From the NCBI RefSeq assembly GCF_003610735.1, contig NZ_RAQM01000007.1:434001-498000 (forward strand): a stretch of DNA of 64,000 bases, in the 5' to 3' direction. The notes beneath the pieces were generated by a model. The model did not search any database. It was not told where the DNA came from and saw nothing but the letters and a program-made list of their open reading frames with translations. Made by a program: the position numbers and the translations under genes. Origin of the DNA: Tenacibaculum lutimaris. GTDB taxonomy: Bacteria > Bacteroidota > Bacteroidia > Flavobacteriales > Flavobacteriaceae. This document shows, piece by piece, positions 7,168-16,733 of the stretch; position 1 is the first letter of the stretch, and the number at the start of each line of letters is the position of its first letter.

Positions 7168-10100
7168 TTACATGTTTCGTCTGTATTGACCACCTACCTC
7201 AAATAATGAAGCAGTAATTTGACCTAATGAACAAACTTTGGTAGCGTCCATTAATTTTTCAAAAAGGTTTTGATTGTTAATAGCAGCAGATTGCATTTCA
7301 GATAAAAGTTGTTCTATTTTATCTTCATGTGCTTTGTTTAAGTTTTCTTTCGTTTTTATTTGGAATTGTTTTTCTTCTTCCGTAGCACGAATAACTTCTT
7401 GTGGAGTTACTGTTGGAGATCCTTTAGAACTTAAGAAAGTGTTTACCCCAATAATAGGGAATTCACCTGTGTGTTTTAAGGTCTCGTAATATAGACTCTC
7501 TTCTTGAATTTTAGAACGTTGGTACATGGTTTCCATTGCTCCTAATACACCACCACGTTCTGTAATTCTATCGAATTCAGTTAATACTGCTTCCTCAACT
7601 AAATCGGTTAATTCTTCAATAATAAATGAACCTTGAATAGGATTCTCGTTTTTAGCCAATCCTAATTCTTTATTAATAATTAGCTGAATAGCCATCGCAC
7701 GACGTACAGACTCTTCTGTAGGTGTTGTAATTGCTTCGTCATAGGCATTTGTGTGTAACGAGTTACAGTTGTCGTAAATCGCATATAACGCTTGTAGTGT
7801 TGTACGAATATCATTAAAATCAATTTCCTGAGCATGTAATGAACGTCCAGAAGTTTGAATATGATACTTTAACATTTGAGCTCTAGGGTTCGCACCATAT
7901 TTATGTTTTAAAGCTTTTGCCCAAATTTTACGAGCTACACGACCAATTACAGCATATTCAGGATCGATACCATTAGAGAAGAAGAAAGATAAGTTTGGTC
8001 CAAACTTATTGATATCCATTCCTCTTGATAAGTAGTATTCTACATAAGTAAATCCGTTTGCCAATGTTAAGGCTAACTGTGTAATTGGATTAGCTCCTGC
8101 TTCAGCAATATGATACCCTGAAATAGACACAGAGTAGAAATTACGGACATTTTTCTCAATAAAATATTCTTGTACATCACCCATTAAACGTAAGGCGAAT
8201 TCTGTAGAGAAAATACACGTGTTTTGTGCTTGGTCTTCTTTTAAAATATCTGCTTGAACCGTACCACGTACTTGTGCTAAAGTATTTGCTTTAATTTCAG
8301 CATACACATCTGCAGGTAAAATTTGATCACCAGTAACACCTAGTAATAACAAACCTAATCCGTCATTACCTTCTGGTAAATCACCGTTGTATTTTGGTCT
8401 GTCAATTCCTTTGTCGTCGTATAATTCTTTAAGTTTTGCTTCTACTTTTTTCTCTAACTTGTGTTCTTTGATGTACTTTTCACAATTTTGATCAATTGCA
8501 GCATTCATAAAGAATCCTAATAACATCGGAGCAGGACCGTTGATGGTCATAGAAACCGAAGTCATTGCATGACTTAAGTCGAAACCAGAATATAATTTTT
8601 TAGCATCGTCTAAACAACAAATAGATACTCCTGCGTTACCAATTTTACCGTAAATATCAGGTCTATGTCCTGGGTCGTTACCATATAATGTAACCGAGTC
8701 AAAAGCAGTAGAAAGACGTTTTGCAGGCATACCTAAACTTACATAGTGGAAACGACGGTTGGTACGCTCTGGTCCACCTTCACCAGCAAACATACGTGTT
8801 GGATCTTCTCCCGTACGTTTAAAAGGATATAATCCTGAAGCATATGGGAACTCTCCTGGTACGTTTTCTTGTAAATTCCAACGTAACAAATCTCCCCAAG
8901 CTTGATATTTTGGTAAAGCTACTTTCGGAATTTGTGTGTGCGAAAGTGATTCTGTATGTGTTTCTATTTTAATCTCCTTATCACGTACTTTAAACGAGTA
9001 GATAGGGTCTTTGTATTTTTTTACTTTGTCTTGCCAGTTTAAAATAACTTCCCAGTTATAAGGGTCAAGATTTAGTTTTACTTTATCAAATTGAGCAAAT
9101 AATAATTTGACAAAGGGTTGCTCTTCTTCTTGAACTTGTTTCTGAATTTCATCTTGGTCAATTCCATTTTTGGTAAGGAATGATTCTGTTACTTCGTTTG
9201 GAATTACAGATAAGATAGTTTGATAGATTCCGTATAGTTTCTGAGTTACTTTTTCTTGCTCATCAACTTTTTTATCGTAAGCGCGGTTGTTTTCTGAGAT
9301 TTCAGATAAATAGCGCGTTCTACTTGGTGGAATTACAAAAATCTTCTCAGACATTTCTTTCGTAATTTCAAAAGTAGAGTGTAAATCAGCTCCAGTTTTT
9401 TCAACTAACTTATCCATAATCGCTTTGTATAGCGAGTTCATTCCTGGATCGTTGAATTGAGATGCAATCGTACCAAAAACAGGCATGTCATCCATGTGAA
9501 CATCCCATAAATTGTTGTTACGCATGTATTGTTTTTTTACATCGCGTAAGGCATCTAAAGCTCCTCTTTTGTCAAATTTGTTAATAGCTACTAAATCAGC
9601 AAAATCAAGCATGTCGATTTTTTCTAACTGTGTAGCCGCACCAAATTCAGGTGTCATTACATATAACGAAGTATCAGAGTGCTCAATAATTTCGGTATCT
9701 GATTGTCCAATACCTGAAGTTTCTAAAATAATTAAATCAAATTCTGCAGCTTTTAAAACTTCAACTGCTTCATTTACATATTTAGATAAAGCTAAGTTTG
9801 ATTGACGAGTTGCTAACGAACGCATATACACACGTTCATTGTTAATAGCATTCATACGAATACGGTCACCCAATAAAGCTCCTCCTGTTTTTCTTTTTGA
9901 AGGATCCACAGAGATTAATCCGATAGTTTTTTCTGGGAAATCAATTAAGAAACGACGAACTAATTCGTCCACTAAACTCGATTTACCAGCACCACCTGTA
10001 CCTGTAATTCCTAAAACAGGGGTTTTAGAATTTTTATTTTTTTCATGAATAGCATCTAAAGCTTCTTTAGCAACTTCTGGGAAGTTTTCAGCAGAAGAAA

Positions 10101-10608
10101 TTACACGAGCAATGCTTCCAATTTCTTTATTTGCTAACTTGTCTACCTCACCGTTCAGTTTATCGCCTATGGCAAAGTCTGATTGTTGAACTAAATCATT
10201 AATCATTCCTTGTAATCCTAATTCACGACCATCATCAGGTGAATAAATACGAGTAATTCCGTAGTCCATCAATTCCTTGATTTCCTCAGGTAGAATTACT
10301 CCACCGCCGCCACCAAATATTTTAATATGTCCAGCTCCTTTTTCTTGCAATAAATCGTACATGTACTTAAAGTACTCATTATGCCCACCTTGATACGAAG
10401 TCATAGCAATAGCATTCGCATCCTCTTGAATAGCACAGTTAACCACTTCTTCCACACTTCTATCATGCCCTAAGTGAATCACTTCAACCCCGGTAGATTG
10501 AATAATTCGGCGCATAATATTAATGGCAGCATCGTGTCCATCAAATAGAGAAGCCGCAGTTACAATTCGTACTTTGTGTTTAGGTTTATAGGGAGTTATT
10601 TGTTCCAT
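7168..10608 (-). CDS. icmF: Fused isobutyryl-CoA mutase / methylmalonyl-CoA mutase family protein with G-protein chaperone (IcmF)
   Basis: This 1146-aa protein is a natural fusion. Residues 10-140 are a B12-binding domain with DGHD (23-26) in place of the usual DxHxxG, and a glycine-rich GGGGGVI stretch. Residues about 195-450 are a MeaB-like G3E GTPase with P-loop GTGGAGKS (203-210), SVDPSKR and NKFD. Residues about 560-1146 are the acyl-CoA mutase barrel ([19 protein letters not shown]). The enzyme interconverts isobutyryl-CoA and butyryl-CoA using adenosylcobalamin, and the GTPase part protects or reloads the cofactor. Domain order and length match IcmF, not the two-subunit MutA/MutB. A 9-bp inverted repeat lies directly before the start. 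The acyl-chain specificity cannot be read from sequence alone. Confidence 0.92.
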   Translation of the reverse strand: MEQITPYKPKHKVRIVTAASLFDGHDAAINIMRRIIQSTGVEVIHLGHDRSVEEVVNCAIQEDANAIAMTSYQGGHNEYFKYMYDLLQEKGAGHIKIFGGGGGVILPEEIKELMDYGITRIYSPDDGRELGLQGMINDLVQQSDFAIGDKLNGEVDKLANKEIGSIARVISSAENFPEVAKEALDAIHEKNKNSKTPVLGITGTGGAGKSSLVDELVRRFLIDFPEKTIGLISVDPSKRKTGGALLGDRIRMNAINNERVYMRSLATRQSNLALSKYVNEAVEVLKAAEFDLIILETSGIGQSDTEIIEHSDTSLYVMTPEFGAATQLEKIDMLDFADLVAINKFDKRGALDALRDVKKQYMRNNNLWDVHMDDMPVFGTIASQFNDPGMNSLYKAIMDKLVEKTGADLHSTFEITKEMSEKIFVIPPSRTRYLSEISENNRAYDKKVDEQEKVTQKLYGIYQTILSVIPNEVTESFLTKNGIDQDEIQKQVQEEEQPFVKLLFAQFDKVKLNLDPYNWEVILNWQDKVKKYKDPIYSFKVRDKEIKIETHTESLSHTQIPKVALPKYQAWGDLLRWNLQENVPGEFPYASGLYPFKRTGEDPTRMFAGEGGPERTNRRFHYVSLGMPAKRLSTAFDSVTLYGNDPGHRPDIYGKIGNAGVSICCLDDAKKLYSGFDLSHAMTSVSMTINGPAPMLLGFFMNAAIDQNCEKYIKEHKLEKKVEAKLKELYDDKGIDRPKYNGDLPEGNDGLGLLLLGVTGDQILPADVYAEIKANTLAQVRGTVQADILKEDQAQNTCIFSTEFALRLMGDVQEYFIEKNVRNFYSVSISGYHIAEAGANPITQLALTLANGFTYVEYYLSRGMDINKFGPNLSFFFSNGIDPEYAVIGRVARKIWAKALKHKYGANPRAQMLKYHIQTSGRSLHAQEIDFNDIRTTLQALYAIYDNCNSLHTNAYDEAITTPTEESVRRAMAIQLIINKELGLAKNENPIQGSFIIEELTDLVEEAVLTEFDRITERGGVLGAMETMYQRSKIQEESLYYETLKHTGEFPIIGVNTFLSSKGSPTVTPQEVIRATEEEKQFQIKTKENLNKAHEDKIEQLLSEMQSAAINNQNLFEKLMDATKVCSLGQITASLFEVGGQYRRNM

Positions 10609-10609
10609 T

Positions 10610-10645
10610 CGTAAATTGTCTTAATTTTCGGGTACGCAATTTACG
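10610..10645. promoter_or_regulatory. Inverted repeat before icmF start codon
   Basis: CGTAAATTG (10610-10618) and CAATTTACG (10637-10645) are perfect 9-bp arms separated by 18 nt. The first arm is 1 nt upstream of the icmF ATG. It could be an operator half-site pair or a leader hairpin. Confidence 0.4.
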
Positions 10646-10678
10646 GAAATCTTAAAAAATAGCAGGATGTTTTAACAA

Positions 10679-11014
10679 TTATAAATGGGATAGGAATGCC
10701 CACCTTTTTCGAGTAGTGATATAATCTAAATTATGTTCGTTTTTATAGGCTTCTCGCTCAAAACTTAAATTACTATAAGCTTTTGAAGTGTTACGGTAAA
10801 TTAATAGCTTGATAAACCACTCTAAAAAATAAAATAGATAGAAGAAAACAATCAATAATTCTAATTGTTGTTTTAAATGAATTTTTTCATGGTTTATTAA
10901 AACAGGATCACCTTTTAAATCTTCTCTTTTTAAAAAGATAAAAGGATACAATGTCATTCCAGAAAATCCTTTTGGTATTATATGTTTTGAAATAAATATC
11001 ATAAACCTGTTCAT
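10679..11014 (-). CDS. Small membrane protein with HExxH zinc-site motif
   Basis: This 111-aa protein carries HEKIH at residues 42-46 and FEREAY at 85-90, with a hydrophobic helix in between (about 50-73). HExxH plus a downstream glutamate is the gluzincin-type zinc-binding arrangement. The spacing resembles M48/M56 peptidase cores, but the protein is far shorter than any characterised member. It lies upstream of icmF on the same strand, with a 70-nt gap that holds the icmF inverted repeat, so co-transcription is uncertain. It may be a minimal membrane metalloprotease or a degenerate, non-catalytic relative. Function unknown. Confidence 0.65.
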   Translation of the reverse strand: MNRFMIFISKHIIPKGFSGMTLYPFIFLKREDLKGDPVLINHEKIHLKQQLELLIVFFYLFYFLEWFIKLLIYRNTSKAYSNLSFEREAYKNEHNLDYITTRKRWAFLSHL

Positions 11015-11120
11015 GCAATAAACTTACCAAAGGTACAATTTATTGTTAGCACAACAGAAAAAATACAAAAAGAAGAAAAATTTATACTTTTTAAAGATGC
11101 AGTTTTTAACTGTATAAACT

Positions 11121-11128
11121 TATATTTG
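11121..11128 (+). promoter_or_regulatory. -7 box upstream of hutU (TATATTTG)
   Basis: It is an exact TAnnTTTG match 171 nt before the hutU start. It implies a leader of about 165 nt that holds a 24-codon ORF. Confidence 0.5.
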
Positions 11129-11145
11129 TGCAAACTTCAAAGAAG

Positions 11146-11220
11146 ATGGATTTTTTAACTTTAAAATATAAAAAGAGGATTGAAGCTCAGTATCACAGAG
11201 CAGATATCCGTTATCCATAG
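11146..11220 (+). CDS. Possible 24-aa leader peptide in hutU 5' region
   Basis: The ATG at 11146 lies about 10 nt after the expected transcription start and opens a 24-codon frame ending TAG at 11218-11220. The peptide is basic (MDFLTLKYKKRIEAQYHRAD...). It contains one histidine codon only, so a classical His attenuator is not indicated. It may be chance. Confidence 0.25.
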   Translation: MDFLTLKYKKRIEAQYHRADIRYP

Positions 11221-11299
11221 TTTCTTCATTTTTACGATTATCAACAGATTTAAAATTAATAAGTTTTCATCTTTTACTGGAAACTAAAAACCGTATAAA

Positions 11300-13294
11300 A
11301 TGACTTTTAAAGAACAAATAAAACAAGGAATACCAACTACATTACCTCCAAAAAAGGAGTATGATACTACGATAAACCACGCACCAAAACGTAAGGAAAT
11401 TTTAACTGAAGAAGAAAAGAAGTTAGCTTTACGTAATGCGTTGCGTTATTTTGATAAAAAACATCACGAAGAATTATTACCTGAATTTGCTGAAGAACTA
11501 GAGAAGTACGGACGAATTTATATGTATCGTTTCCGTCCTGATTATAAAATGTACGCGCGTCCTATTGAAGAGTATCCAGGGAAATCTGAGCAAGCGAAGG
11601 CTATTATGGTAATGATTCAAAACAATTTGGATTATGCAGTAGCACAGCATCCTCACGAATTAATTACTTACGGTGGTAATGGAGCAGTATTTTCTAACTG
11701 GGCACAATACTTATTAACCATGAAGTACTTGTCTGAAATGACAAATAAACAAACCTTGGTAATGTATTCAGGACACCCAATGGGGTTATTCCCATCACAT
11801 AAAGATGCTCCAAGAGTTGTAGTTACAAATGGAATGATGATTCCTAATTATTCTAAACCAGACGACTGGGAAAAATTCAATGCTTTAGGAGTTACTCAAT
11901 ATGGGCAAATGACGGCGGGGAGTTATATGTACATTGGACCACAAGGAATTGTACATGGAACAACCATTACAGTATTAAACGGATTTAGAAAAATAGGAAA
12001 GTCTCCAAAAGGTAATTTATTTGTTACCGCTGGTTTAGGAGGAATGAGTGGAGCACAACCAAAAGCAGGAAACATTGCAGGTTGTATTACAGTTTGTGCT
12101 GAGGTAAACCCAAAAATAACGCAGGTTCGTTTAGATCAAGGGTGGATTGATGAGAAGATGACTGATTTAGATGAGTTAGTAGCACGTGTTCGAAAAGCAA
12201 AAGAGAATGAAGAAGTTGTTTCGTTAGCATACTTAGGAAATATAGTGGATGTTTGGGAGAAGTTTGCTGAAGAAGATGTGCATATCGATTTAGGTTCAGA
12301 TCAGACGTCGTTACATAATCCTTGGGCAGGAGGTTATTATCCTGTAGATATGTCGTTTGAAGAGTCAAATGAGATGATGGCAAACAATCCTGAATTGTTT
12401 AAAGAGAAGGTGCAAGAAACTTTACGCCGTCATGCAAAAGCGATAAATAAACATACAGCAAAAGGAACCTATTTCTTCGATTATGGAAATGCCTTTTTAT
12501 TAGAAGCAAGTAGAGCAGGGGCCGATGTAATGAATCCAAATCCAACTTTAGGAAGAGAGTTCAAGTACCCTAGTTATGTACAAGATATTATGGGACCTAT
12601 GTGTTTTGATTATGGTTTTGGTCCTTTCCGTTGGGTATGTACTTCAGGAAAACCAGAAGATTTAGCTAAAACGGATGCTATTGCTTGCAAGGTGTTAGAG
12701 AAAATCATGAAAAAATCTCCTGAAGAAATCCAACAGCAAATGGCGGATAACATTCAGTGGATTAAAGGAGCACAAGAAAATAAGCTAGTAGTAGGTTCGC
12801 AAGCACGTATTTTATATGCGGATGCTGAAGGACGTATGAAAATAGCCGAAGCTTTTAATAAAGCTATAAAGAAAGGAAAAATAGGTCCAGTAGTATTAGG
12901 TCGTGATCATCACGATGTTTCAGGTACCGATTCACCATACCGCGAAACTTCAAATATTTATGACGGATCTCGTTTTACAGCAGATATGGCAATTCATAAT
13001 GTAATTGGAGATAGTTTTAGAGGAGCTACTTGGGTTTCTATCCACAACGGAGGTGGAGTAGGCTGGGGAGAAGTAATTAATGGTGGATTTGGCATGCTTC
13101 TTGATGGTTCTAAAGATGCATCAAGACGCTTAAAATCAATGCTTTTCTGGGATGTAAATAACGGAATAGCAAGACGTAGTTGGGCGAGAAATGACGAAGC
13201 TGTTTTTGCTATTAAACGTGCCATGGAAGCTGAAAAGAAACTAAAAGTAACACTTCCTAACTTAGTAGATGATGCATTATTAGAAAACATGTAA
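11300..13294 (+). CDS. hutU: Urocanate hydratase
   Basis: The enzyme converts urocanate to imidazolonepropionate, the second step of histidine degradation (EC 4.2.1.49), using a tightly bound NAD+. The 664-aa protein shows the long Bacteroidota form. Conserved blocks include TYGGNGAVFSNWAQ, YSGHPMGLFPSH, the glycine-rich VTAGLGGMSGAQPKA that contacts NAD, and GRDHHDVSGTDSPYRET near the C-terminus. No other hut genes lie nearby, so the pathway must be dispersed. A DUF4136 lipoprotein gene follows 11 nt after the stop and may share the transcript. The assignment is secure. Confidence 0.96.
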   Translation: MTFKEQIKQGIPTTLPPKKEYDTTINHAPKRKEILTEEEKKLALRNALRYFDKKHHEELLPEFAEELEKYGRIYMYRFRPDYKMYARPIEEYPGKSEQAKAIMVMIQNNLDYAVAQHPHELITYGGNGAVFSNWAQYLLTMKYLSEMTNKQTLVMYSGHPMGLFPSHKDAPRVVVTNGMMIPNYSKPDDWEKFNALGVTQYGQMTAGSYMYIGPQGIVHGTTITVLNGFRKIGKSPKGNLFVTAGLGGMSGAQPKAGNIAGCITVCAEVNPKITQVRLDQGWIDEKMTDLDELVARVRKAKENEEVVSLAYLGNIVDVWEKFAEEDVHIDLGSDQTSLHNPWAGGYYPVDMSFEESNEMMANNPELFKEKVQETLRRHAKAINKHTAKGTYFFDYGNAFLLEASRAGADVMNPNPTLGREFKYPSYVQDIMGPMCFDYGFGPFRWVCTSGKPEDLAKTDAIACKVLEKIMKKSPEEIQQQMADNIQWIKGAQENKLVVGSQARILYADAEGRMKIAEAFNKAIKKGKIGPVVLGRDHHDVSGTDSPYRETSNIYDGSRFTADMAIHNVIGDSFRGATWVSIHNGGGVGWGEVINGGFGMLLDGSKDASRRLKSMLFWDVNNGIARRSWARNDEAVFAIKRAMEAEKKLKVTLPNLVDDALLENM

Positions 13295-13305
13295 ATCCTA
13301 AGAAA

Positions 13306-13833
13306 ATGAAAAATTTAAAATTACTTTTTTTGCCAATCGTAGCTTTACTAATTACTTCATGTAGTTCGGTAAGAGTAGTTACTGATTATGATACTCAAAC
13401 TGATTTTAATCAGTATAAAACATTTGCGTTTTACAAAACAGGAATAGATAAAGCTCCAATTTCTGATTTAGATAAGAAACGTATTATGCGTGCTATTGAA
13501 GCTGAGTTAATGGCTAAGGGAATGACCAAATCAGCAACGCCAGATGTTTTAGTGAGTTTGTTTACCAAATCTCGTGAGCGTATTAATGTAAATGATAATT
13601 ATTATGGAGGGTTTTACTATCCATGGTATTATGGTCCGAGTCCAGTAACAGTTTCTCAATATACAGAAGGAACCTTATTTATTGATTTGTTAGATGCTGA
13701 TAAAAAAGAGTTAGTTTGGCAAGGAATAGGGACAGGAGCTTTGAGTACAAGTAGTGTAGAAAGAAAAGAAGCTCGTATTAAGGAGTTTGTAGCAGAGATA
13801 ATGGCGGAGTATCCTCCTAATGCTAAAAAGTAA
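13306..13833 (+). CDS. DUF4136 family lipoprotein
   Basis: The 175-aa protein begins with a lipoprotein signal peptide whose lipobox ends LITS-C19, so it should be anchored in a membrane facing the periplasm. The mature part has the DUF4136 pattern: VRVVTDYDTQTDFNQYKTFAFY near the N-terminus, a middle conserved TPDVLVSLFTKSRE, and a C-terminal GTLFIDLLDADKKELVWQGIGTG. The family has no established function. It is 11 nt downstream of hutU and ends before a strong terminator, so it is probably the last gene of that transcript; co-transcription with a catabolic enzyme is likely coincidental. Confidence 0.88.
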   Translation: MKNLKLLFLPIVALLITSCSSVRVVTDYDTQTDFNQYKTFAFYKTGIDKAPISDLDKKRIMRAIEAELMAKGMTKSATPDVLVSLFTKSRERINVNDNYYGGFYYPWYYGPSPVTVSQYTEGTLFIDLLDADKKELVWQGIGTGALSTSSVERKEARIKEFVAEIMAEYPPNAKK

Positions 13834-13857
13834 GATTTAGTTTTTTAAGATAAATAT

Positions 13858-13901
13858 AAATACGTTAAGCAGAAATACAAAGTCTGTTTAACGTATTTTT
13901 T
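13858..13901 (+). terminator. Terminator after hutU/DUF4136
   Basis: AAATACGTTAAGCAGA pairs with TCTGTTTAACGTATTT (13883-13898; two imperfect positions) and is followed by T residues. Confidence 0.85.
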
Positions 13902-13916
13902 TATGATATTTGTAGT

Positions 13917-14081
13917 ATGAAAAACAAGATATTAAAGCCTACGCCCGATGAGTATTATACGAATGAACAAGGGTATAGGGTTTTTAAAGAAGCGTATCAT
14001 TTACGACGAGGATATTGTTGTAAAAGTGGATGTAAACACTGTCCGTATGGATATGATAAAAATACCGACAGCTTCAAATAA
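13917..14081 (+). CDS. DUF5522 family small cysteine-rich protein
   Basis: This 54-aa gene begins at ATG 13917, just after the terminator, and stops at TAA 14079-14081. The C-terminal half carries RGYCCKSGCKHCPYGY, the CCxxxCxxCPY signature of DUF5522. Four clustered cysteines plus a histidine suggest a bound metal or Fe-S cluster. Members are short and widespread in Bacteroidota, and no function is established. The next gene (DUF4197) starts 56 nt further on. The call rests on the motif alone, but it is very distinctive. Confidence 0.8.
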   Translation: MKNKILKPTPDEYYTNEQGYRVFKEAYHLRRGYCCKSGCKHCPYGYDKNTDSFK

Positions 14082-14137
14082 ATGTGACAATAATTAGTTT
14101 ATTGTTTCTAAAGTATAGATAAAATCAAACAAGTAAA

Positions 14138-14845
14138 ATGAAAAAAATTACAGTATTCTTTATTGCACTTACTTTTATAGGATGTGCAGAGTTGCAAAAA
14201 GTAGTAAATCAATTACCTCAAGGAGGCGTGTTAACACAAGAACAAATTGGTAATGGTTTACGTCAAGCGTTAGATAATGGTATTCAACATCAGGTAACCA
14301 AGTTAACAGCTACGGATGGGTTTTATAAGAATGATCTTGTAAAAATTTTATTACCAGAAGAATTGCAAGCGGTTGATAAAGGATTGCGTAGTATAGGTTT
14401 AGGTAATTTAGCTGATGAAGGTTTAAAAGCGATTAACAGAACTGCTGAAGATGCTGTAAAAACGGCTACACCAATTTTTGTAAATGCTGTTAAGGAAATT
14501 ACGTTTGCAGATGCCAAAAATATTCTATTAGGGGCAGATAATGCAGCTACTTCTTATTTAGAAGGGAAAACAACAACGGCTTTATATAGTGAGTTTAATC
14601 CAGTAATTAAAAACTCATTTGCTAAGGTTGGAGCTGATAAAATTTGGTCAAACTTAATATCAAAATACAATAGTATTCCATTTGTAAAAAAAGTAAATCC
14701 AGATTTAACAGACTACGTAACTACTGAAGCATTAGAAGGGGTATTTACAATGATTGCTGTTGAAGAGAAAGGTATACGTAATAAAGTAGGATTACGCGAT
14801 ACAGCGTTATTACGACAAGTTTTTGCTTTGCAGGATAATAAATAA
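14138..14845 (+). CDS. DUF4197 family lipoprotein
   Basis: This 235-aa predicted lipoprotein has the lipobox FIG-C16 after a short signal peptide. The mature protein matches the DUF4197 pattern: GLRQALDNGIQHQVTKL, then FYKNDLVKILLPEELQAV, the FADAKNILLGADNAATSYLEGKT core, and a C-terminal DYVTTEALEGVFTMIAVEEKGIR. It is expected in the periplasm or outer-membrane inner leaflet. Function unknown. It is followed by a terminator (14849-14882) and is probably monocistronic. Confidence 0.88.
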   Translation: MKKITVFFIALTFIGCAELQKVVNQLPQGGVLTQEQIGNGLRQALDNGIQHQVTKLTATDGFYKNDLVKILLPEELQAVDKGLRSIGLGNLADEGLKAINRTAEDAVKTATPIFVNAVKEITFADAKNILLGADNAATSYLEGKTTTALYSEFNPVIKNSFAKVGADKIWSNLISKYNSIPFVKKVNPDLTDYVTTEALEGVFTMIAVEEKGIRNKVGLRDTALLRQVFALQDNK

Positions 14846-14848
14846 CAT

Positions 14849-14882
14849 AAAAAGAGCTCTTGAGAAATCTAGAGCTTTTTTT
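14849..14882 (+). terminator. Terminator after DUF4197 gene
   Basis: AGCTCT/AGAGCT core, extended by A-T and one G-U pair, with a 10-nt loop and a T-run. Confidence 0.85.
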
Positions 14883-14997
14883 ATTATCAGTAATAGTCAA
14901 AATAGGAATTTTCCCTATTTTAAATTTCAGTTTGTTTTCATGTTGTTGTAAATCAAATATTTGTGTATATTTATAATCCGCTTAAATTTTAATAGAA

Positions 14998-15195
14998 ATG
15001 TCAAGAATTAATCAATTACGAAGATATAAAAAGCATCTTGAAGAAAGATATCGTAGTTTGGTTGAGACGGCTAATGATTATAAATATGAAGATGAGTGTA
15101 AAAGTGACCGCTCAGCATTCAAAGCAATGAAGATATTAGAAAAGCTAAATAGAATAAAATATTTAGATGAAGATATGTCAAACCCTGTTGTGTAA
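14998..15195 (+). CDS. Small basic helical protein, Lacal_2735-like
   Basis: This 65-aa, highly charged, helical protein has the pattern MSRINQLRRYKKHLEERYRSLVETA...KSDRSAFKAMKILEKLNRIKYL. From memory this matches the flavobacterial family named Lacal_2735. There are no membrane segments and no cysteine motif. Its last 18 nt overlap the convergent metal-receptor gene, so the two stop codons are interleaved. The function is unknown. The family call is made by recall and is moderately sure; that it is a real gene is supported by family conservation and good codon structure. Confidence 0.7.
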   Translation: MSRINQLRRYKKHLEERYRSLVETANDYKYEDECKSDRSAFKAMKILEKLNRIKYLDEDMSNPVV

Positions 15196-15936
15196 CTCCT
15201 TAAAGTAATCAAAAGCTTTTAACAGTCTACTACCGTACCAAGAAAAGTACTCGCCATCCACTAAAACAGGAGTGCTGTTGTTTGTGTGCTCTTTTATTTC
15301 AGTAATGTGTTTTTCTTTAAAAGGGAAAGGTTCTGAAGAGAGTAAAATAAGCTCGGTCTTTCTTTGTTTTATAGAATCAAGTGTAATTTCAGGATAACGT
15401 TCTAAATCAGCGTAAACATTTTCAAACTTGTTAAGTTCTAGTAGGTGGTTTATAAACGTATTATTTGCAGCAACCATCCAAGGATTCCTCCAAATAAAAT
15501 AAGCCACTTTTCTACTTTGTTTATTTTGAATAAAATTTTTAAAGTCAATTATTTTTGACTTTAATTCATAAATCATTTTATCAGCTTCTTTTTGCTTGTC
15601 AAAAAAGTTTCCGTACAAAGAAATTATGTCAATAGCGTCGGTAAGTGTAAAGATATCAGAAACGTGAGTGTATGCTATTTGTTGACAAGCTTCAACTATT
15701 TCTTTGGTGTTTTCTTCCTTATTACATAAAATAATATCAGGCTGAAGTTCTTTTATTTTTTCAACCTTTATGTTTTTTGTACCACCAACAATGGTTTTTG
15801 TTTTTGTAAGGTGATTAGGATGGATACAAAACTTTGTAATACCAATGATATTTTCTTCTAGCCCTAAGTCCACTAAAAGTTCTGTTTGACTTGGTACTAA
15901 AGAAATAATTCGAGTATATTTTTTGGAGTTATCCAT
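15178..15936 (-). CDS. BtuF/FepB-like helical-backbone metal receptor without signal peptide
   Basis: The protein matches periplasmic binding protein PF01497 (BtuF-like): RIISLVPSQTELLVDLGLEENIIGIT at the N-terminus, VGGTKNIKVEKIKELQPDIILCNKEENT in the middle and a linking long helix. Family members bind cobalamin, haem or siderophores for ABC import. I chose the start at 15936 (MDNSKKYTRI), 7 codons inside the longest frame; neither start gives a signal peptide or lipobox, so the protein looks cytoplasmic, and no ABC permease or ATPase lies nearby. It follows the LytTR regulator by 26 nt on the same strand. Whether it binds a ligand in the cytoplasm or is exported another way is open. Confidence 0.8.
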   Translation of the reverse strand: MDNSKKYTRIISLVPSQTELLVDLGLEENIIGITKFCIHPNHLTKTKTIVGGTKNIKVEKIKELQPDIILCNKEENTKEIVEACQQIAYTHVSDIFTLTDAIDIISLYGNFFDKQKEADKMIYELKSKIIDFKNFIQNKQSRKVAYFIWRNPWMVAANNTFINHLLELNKFENVYADLERYPEITLDSIKQRKTELILLSSEPFPFKEKHITEIKEHTNNSTPVLVDGEYFSWYGSRLLKAFDYFKELHNRV

Positions 15937-15962
15937 TACACAAAAGTAATGATTCAAAACTA

Positions 15963-16733
15963 CTATTTAACCCCCATTAATTCTTGAAAATCTTTTTTGT
16001 AGCTCTTACTAACTCTAAAGGTTTTATTATCGTTCGTTTTCACGTCAGTTTCACCGTAGTTAGAAGTGATTATTTCGTCAATAAAATTTGAGTTAATTAT
16101 GGTAGATCGATGAATTCTAACAAAAAGATTTGAGTTTAATCTTTTGATAATGCTAGATAATGACTCTCTTAATAGATATTTCTTATTGTCTGTAGTGAAA
16201 ATTTCTACATAGTAACCTGATGCAGATATATATTTGATCGTATTACGCTCTAAAAAGATTATTTTATTTCCAGACTTAATGTTGATTTTGGTTCCTTTTA
16301 CAGGTGTTTCAACAGGGGATTTGTCTTTTACAAAGTCTAAAATATTGTCTAAGTTAGAGAGTTCTTTTATTTTTTTGTAATCAATCACTTTTTTTATTGA
16401 AGCATAAAATCTATCTTCTTCTAAAGGTTTTAATAAATAGTCAAAAGCAAAATAGTCAAAAGCTTTTACAGCATGTTCGTTCGAAGAGGCAGTAAAAATG
16501 AATATAGGCTTTTTGCTTAGGGTGATTTTTTCAATAATATCAAAACCTGTCATATCATTAATTTTAGTATCAAGATAGACTACATCTGGAACTAAGATGT
16601 TGATTTTTTCTATAGCATCCTCACCATTAGAGCATTCACCAACAATATTTATAAAACTATATTCACTCACTAATTTTTTAAATCTAGCTCGAGCGGTCTT
16701 ATTGTTATCAACGATTAGGATTGATATTTTCAT
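15963..16733 (-). CDS. LytTR-type response regulator
   Basis: This 256-aa regulator has a receiver domain at 1-120 and a LytTR DNA-binding domain at about 150-250. The phosphoacceptor is D55 (VVYLDTK), with T81 (FTAS) and K102 (LLKPL). The acidic pair of the family is D9 followed by N10 in place of a second acid (VDNN). The LytTR part carries IKYISASGYYVEIFTTDNKKYLLRESL and FVRIHRSTIIN. It would bind direct repeats upstream of targets after phosphorylation. The usual LytS-like histidine kinase is not adjacent, so it is an orphan here. It runs away from the SusC gene, from which it is separated by a 393-nt gap. Confidence 0.9.
   Translation of the reverse strand: MKISILIVDNNKTARARFKKLVSEYSFINIVGECSNGEDAIEKINILVPDVVYLDTKINDMTGFDIIEKITLSKKPIFIFTASSNEHAVKAFDYFAFDYLLKPLEEDRFYASIKKVIDYKKIKELSNLDNILDFVKDKSPVETPVKGTKINIKSGNKIIFLERNTIKYISASGYYVEIFTTDNKKYLLRESLSSIIKRLNSNLFVRIHRSTIINSNFIDEIITSNYGETDVKTNDNKTFRVSKSYKKDFQELMGVK

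Noticed and set aside
7168..10608. IcmF as an assembly or frameshift fusion
   Set aside because: B12, GTPase and mutase domains in this order are the normal IcmF arrangement.
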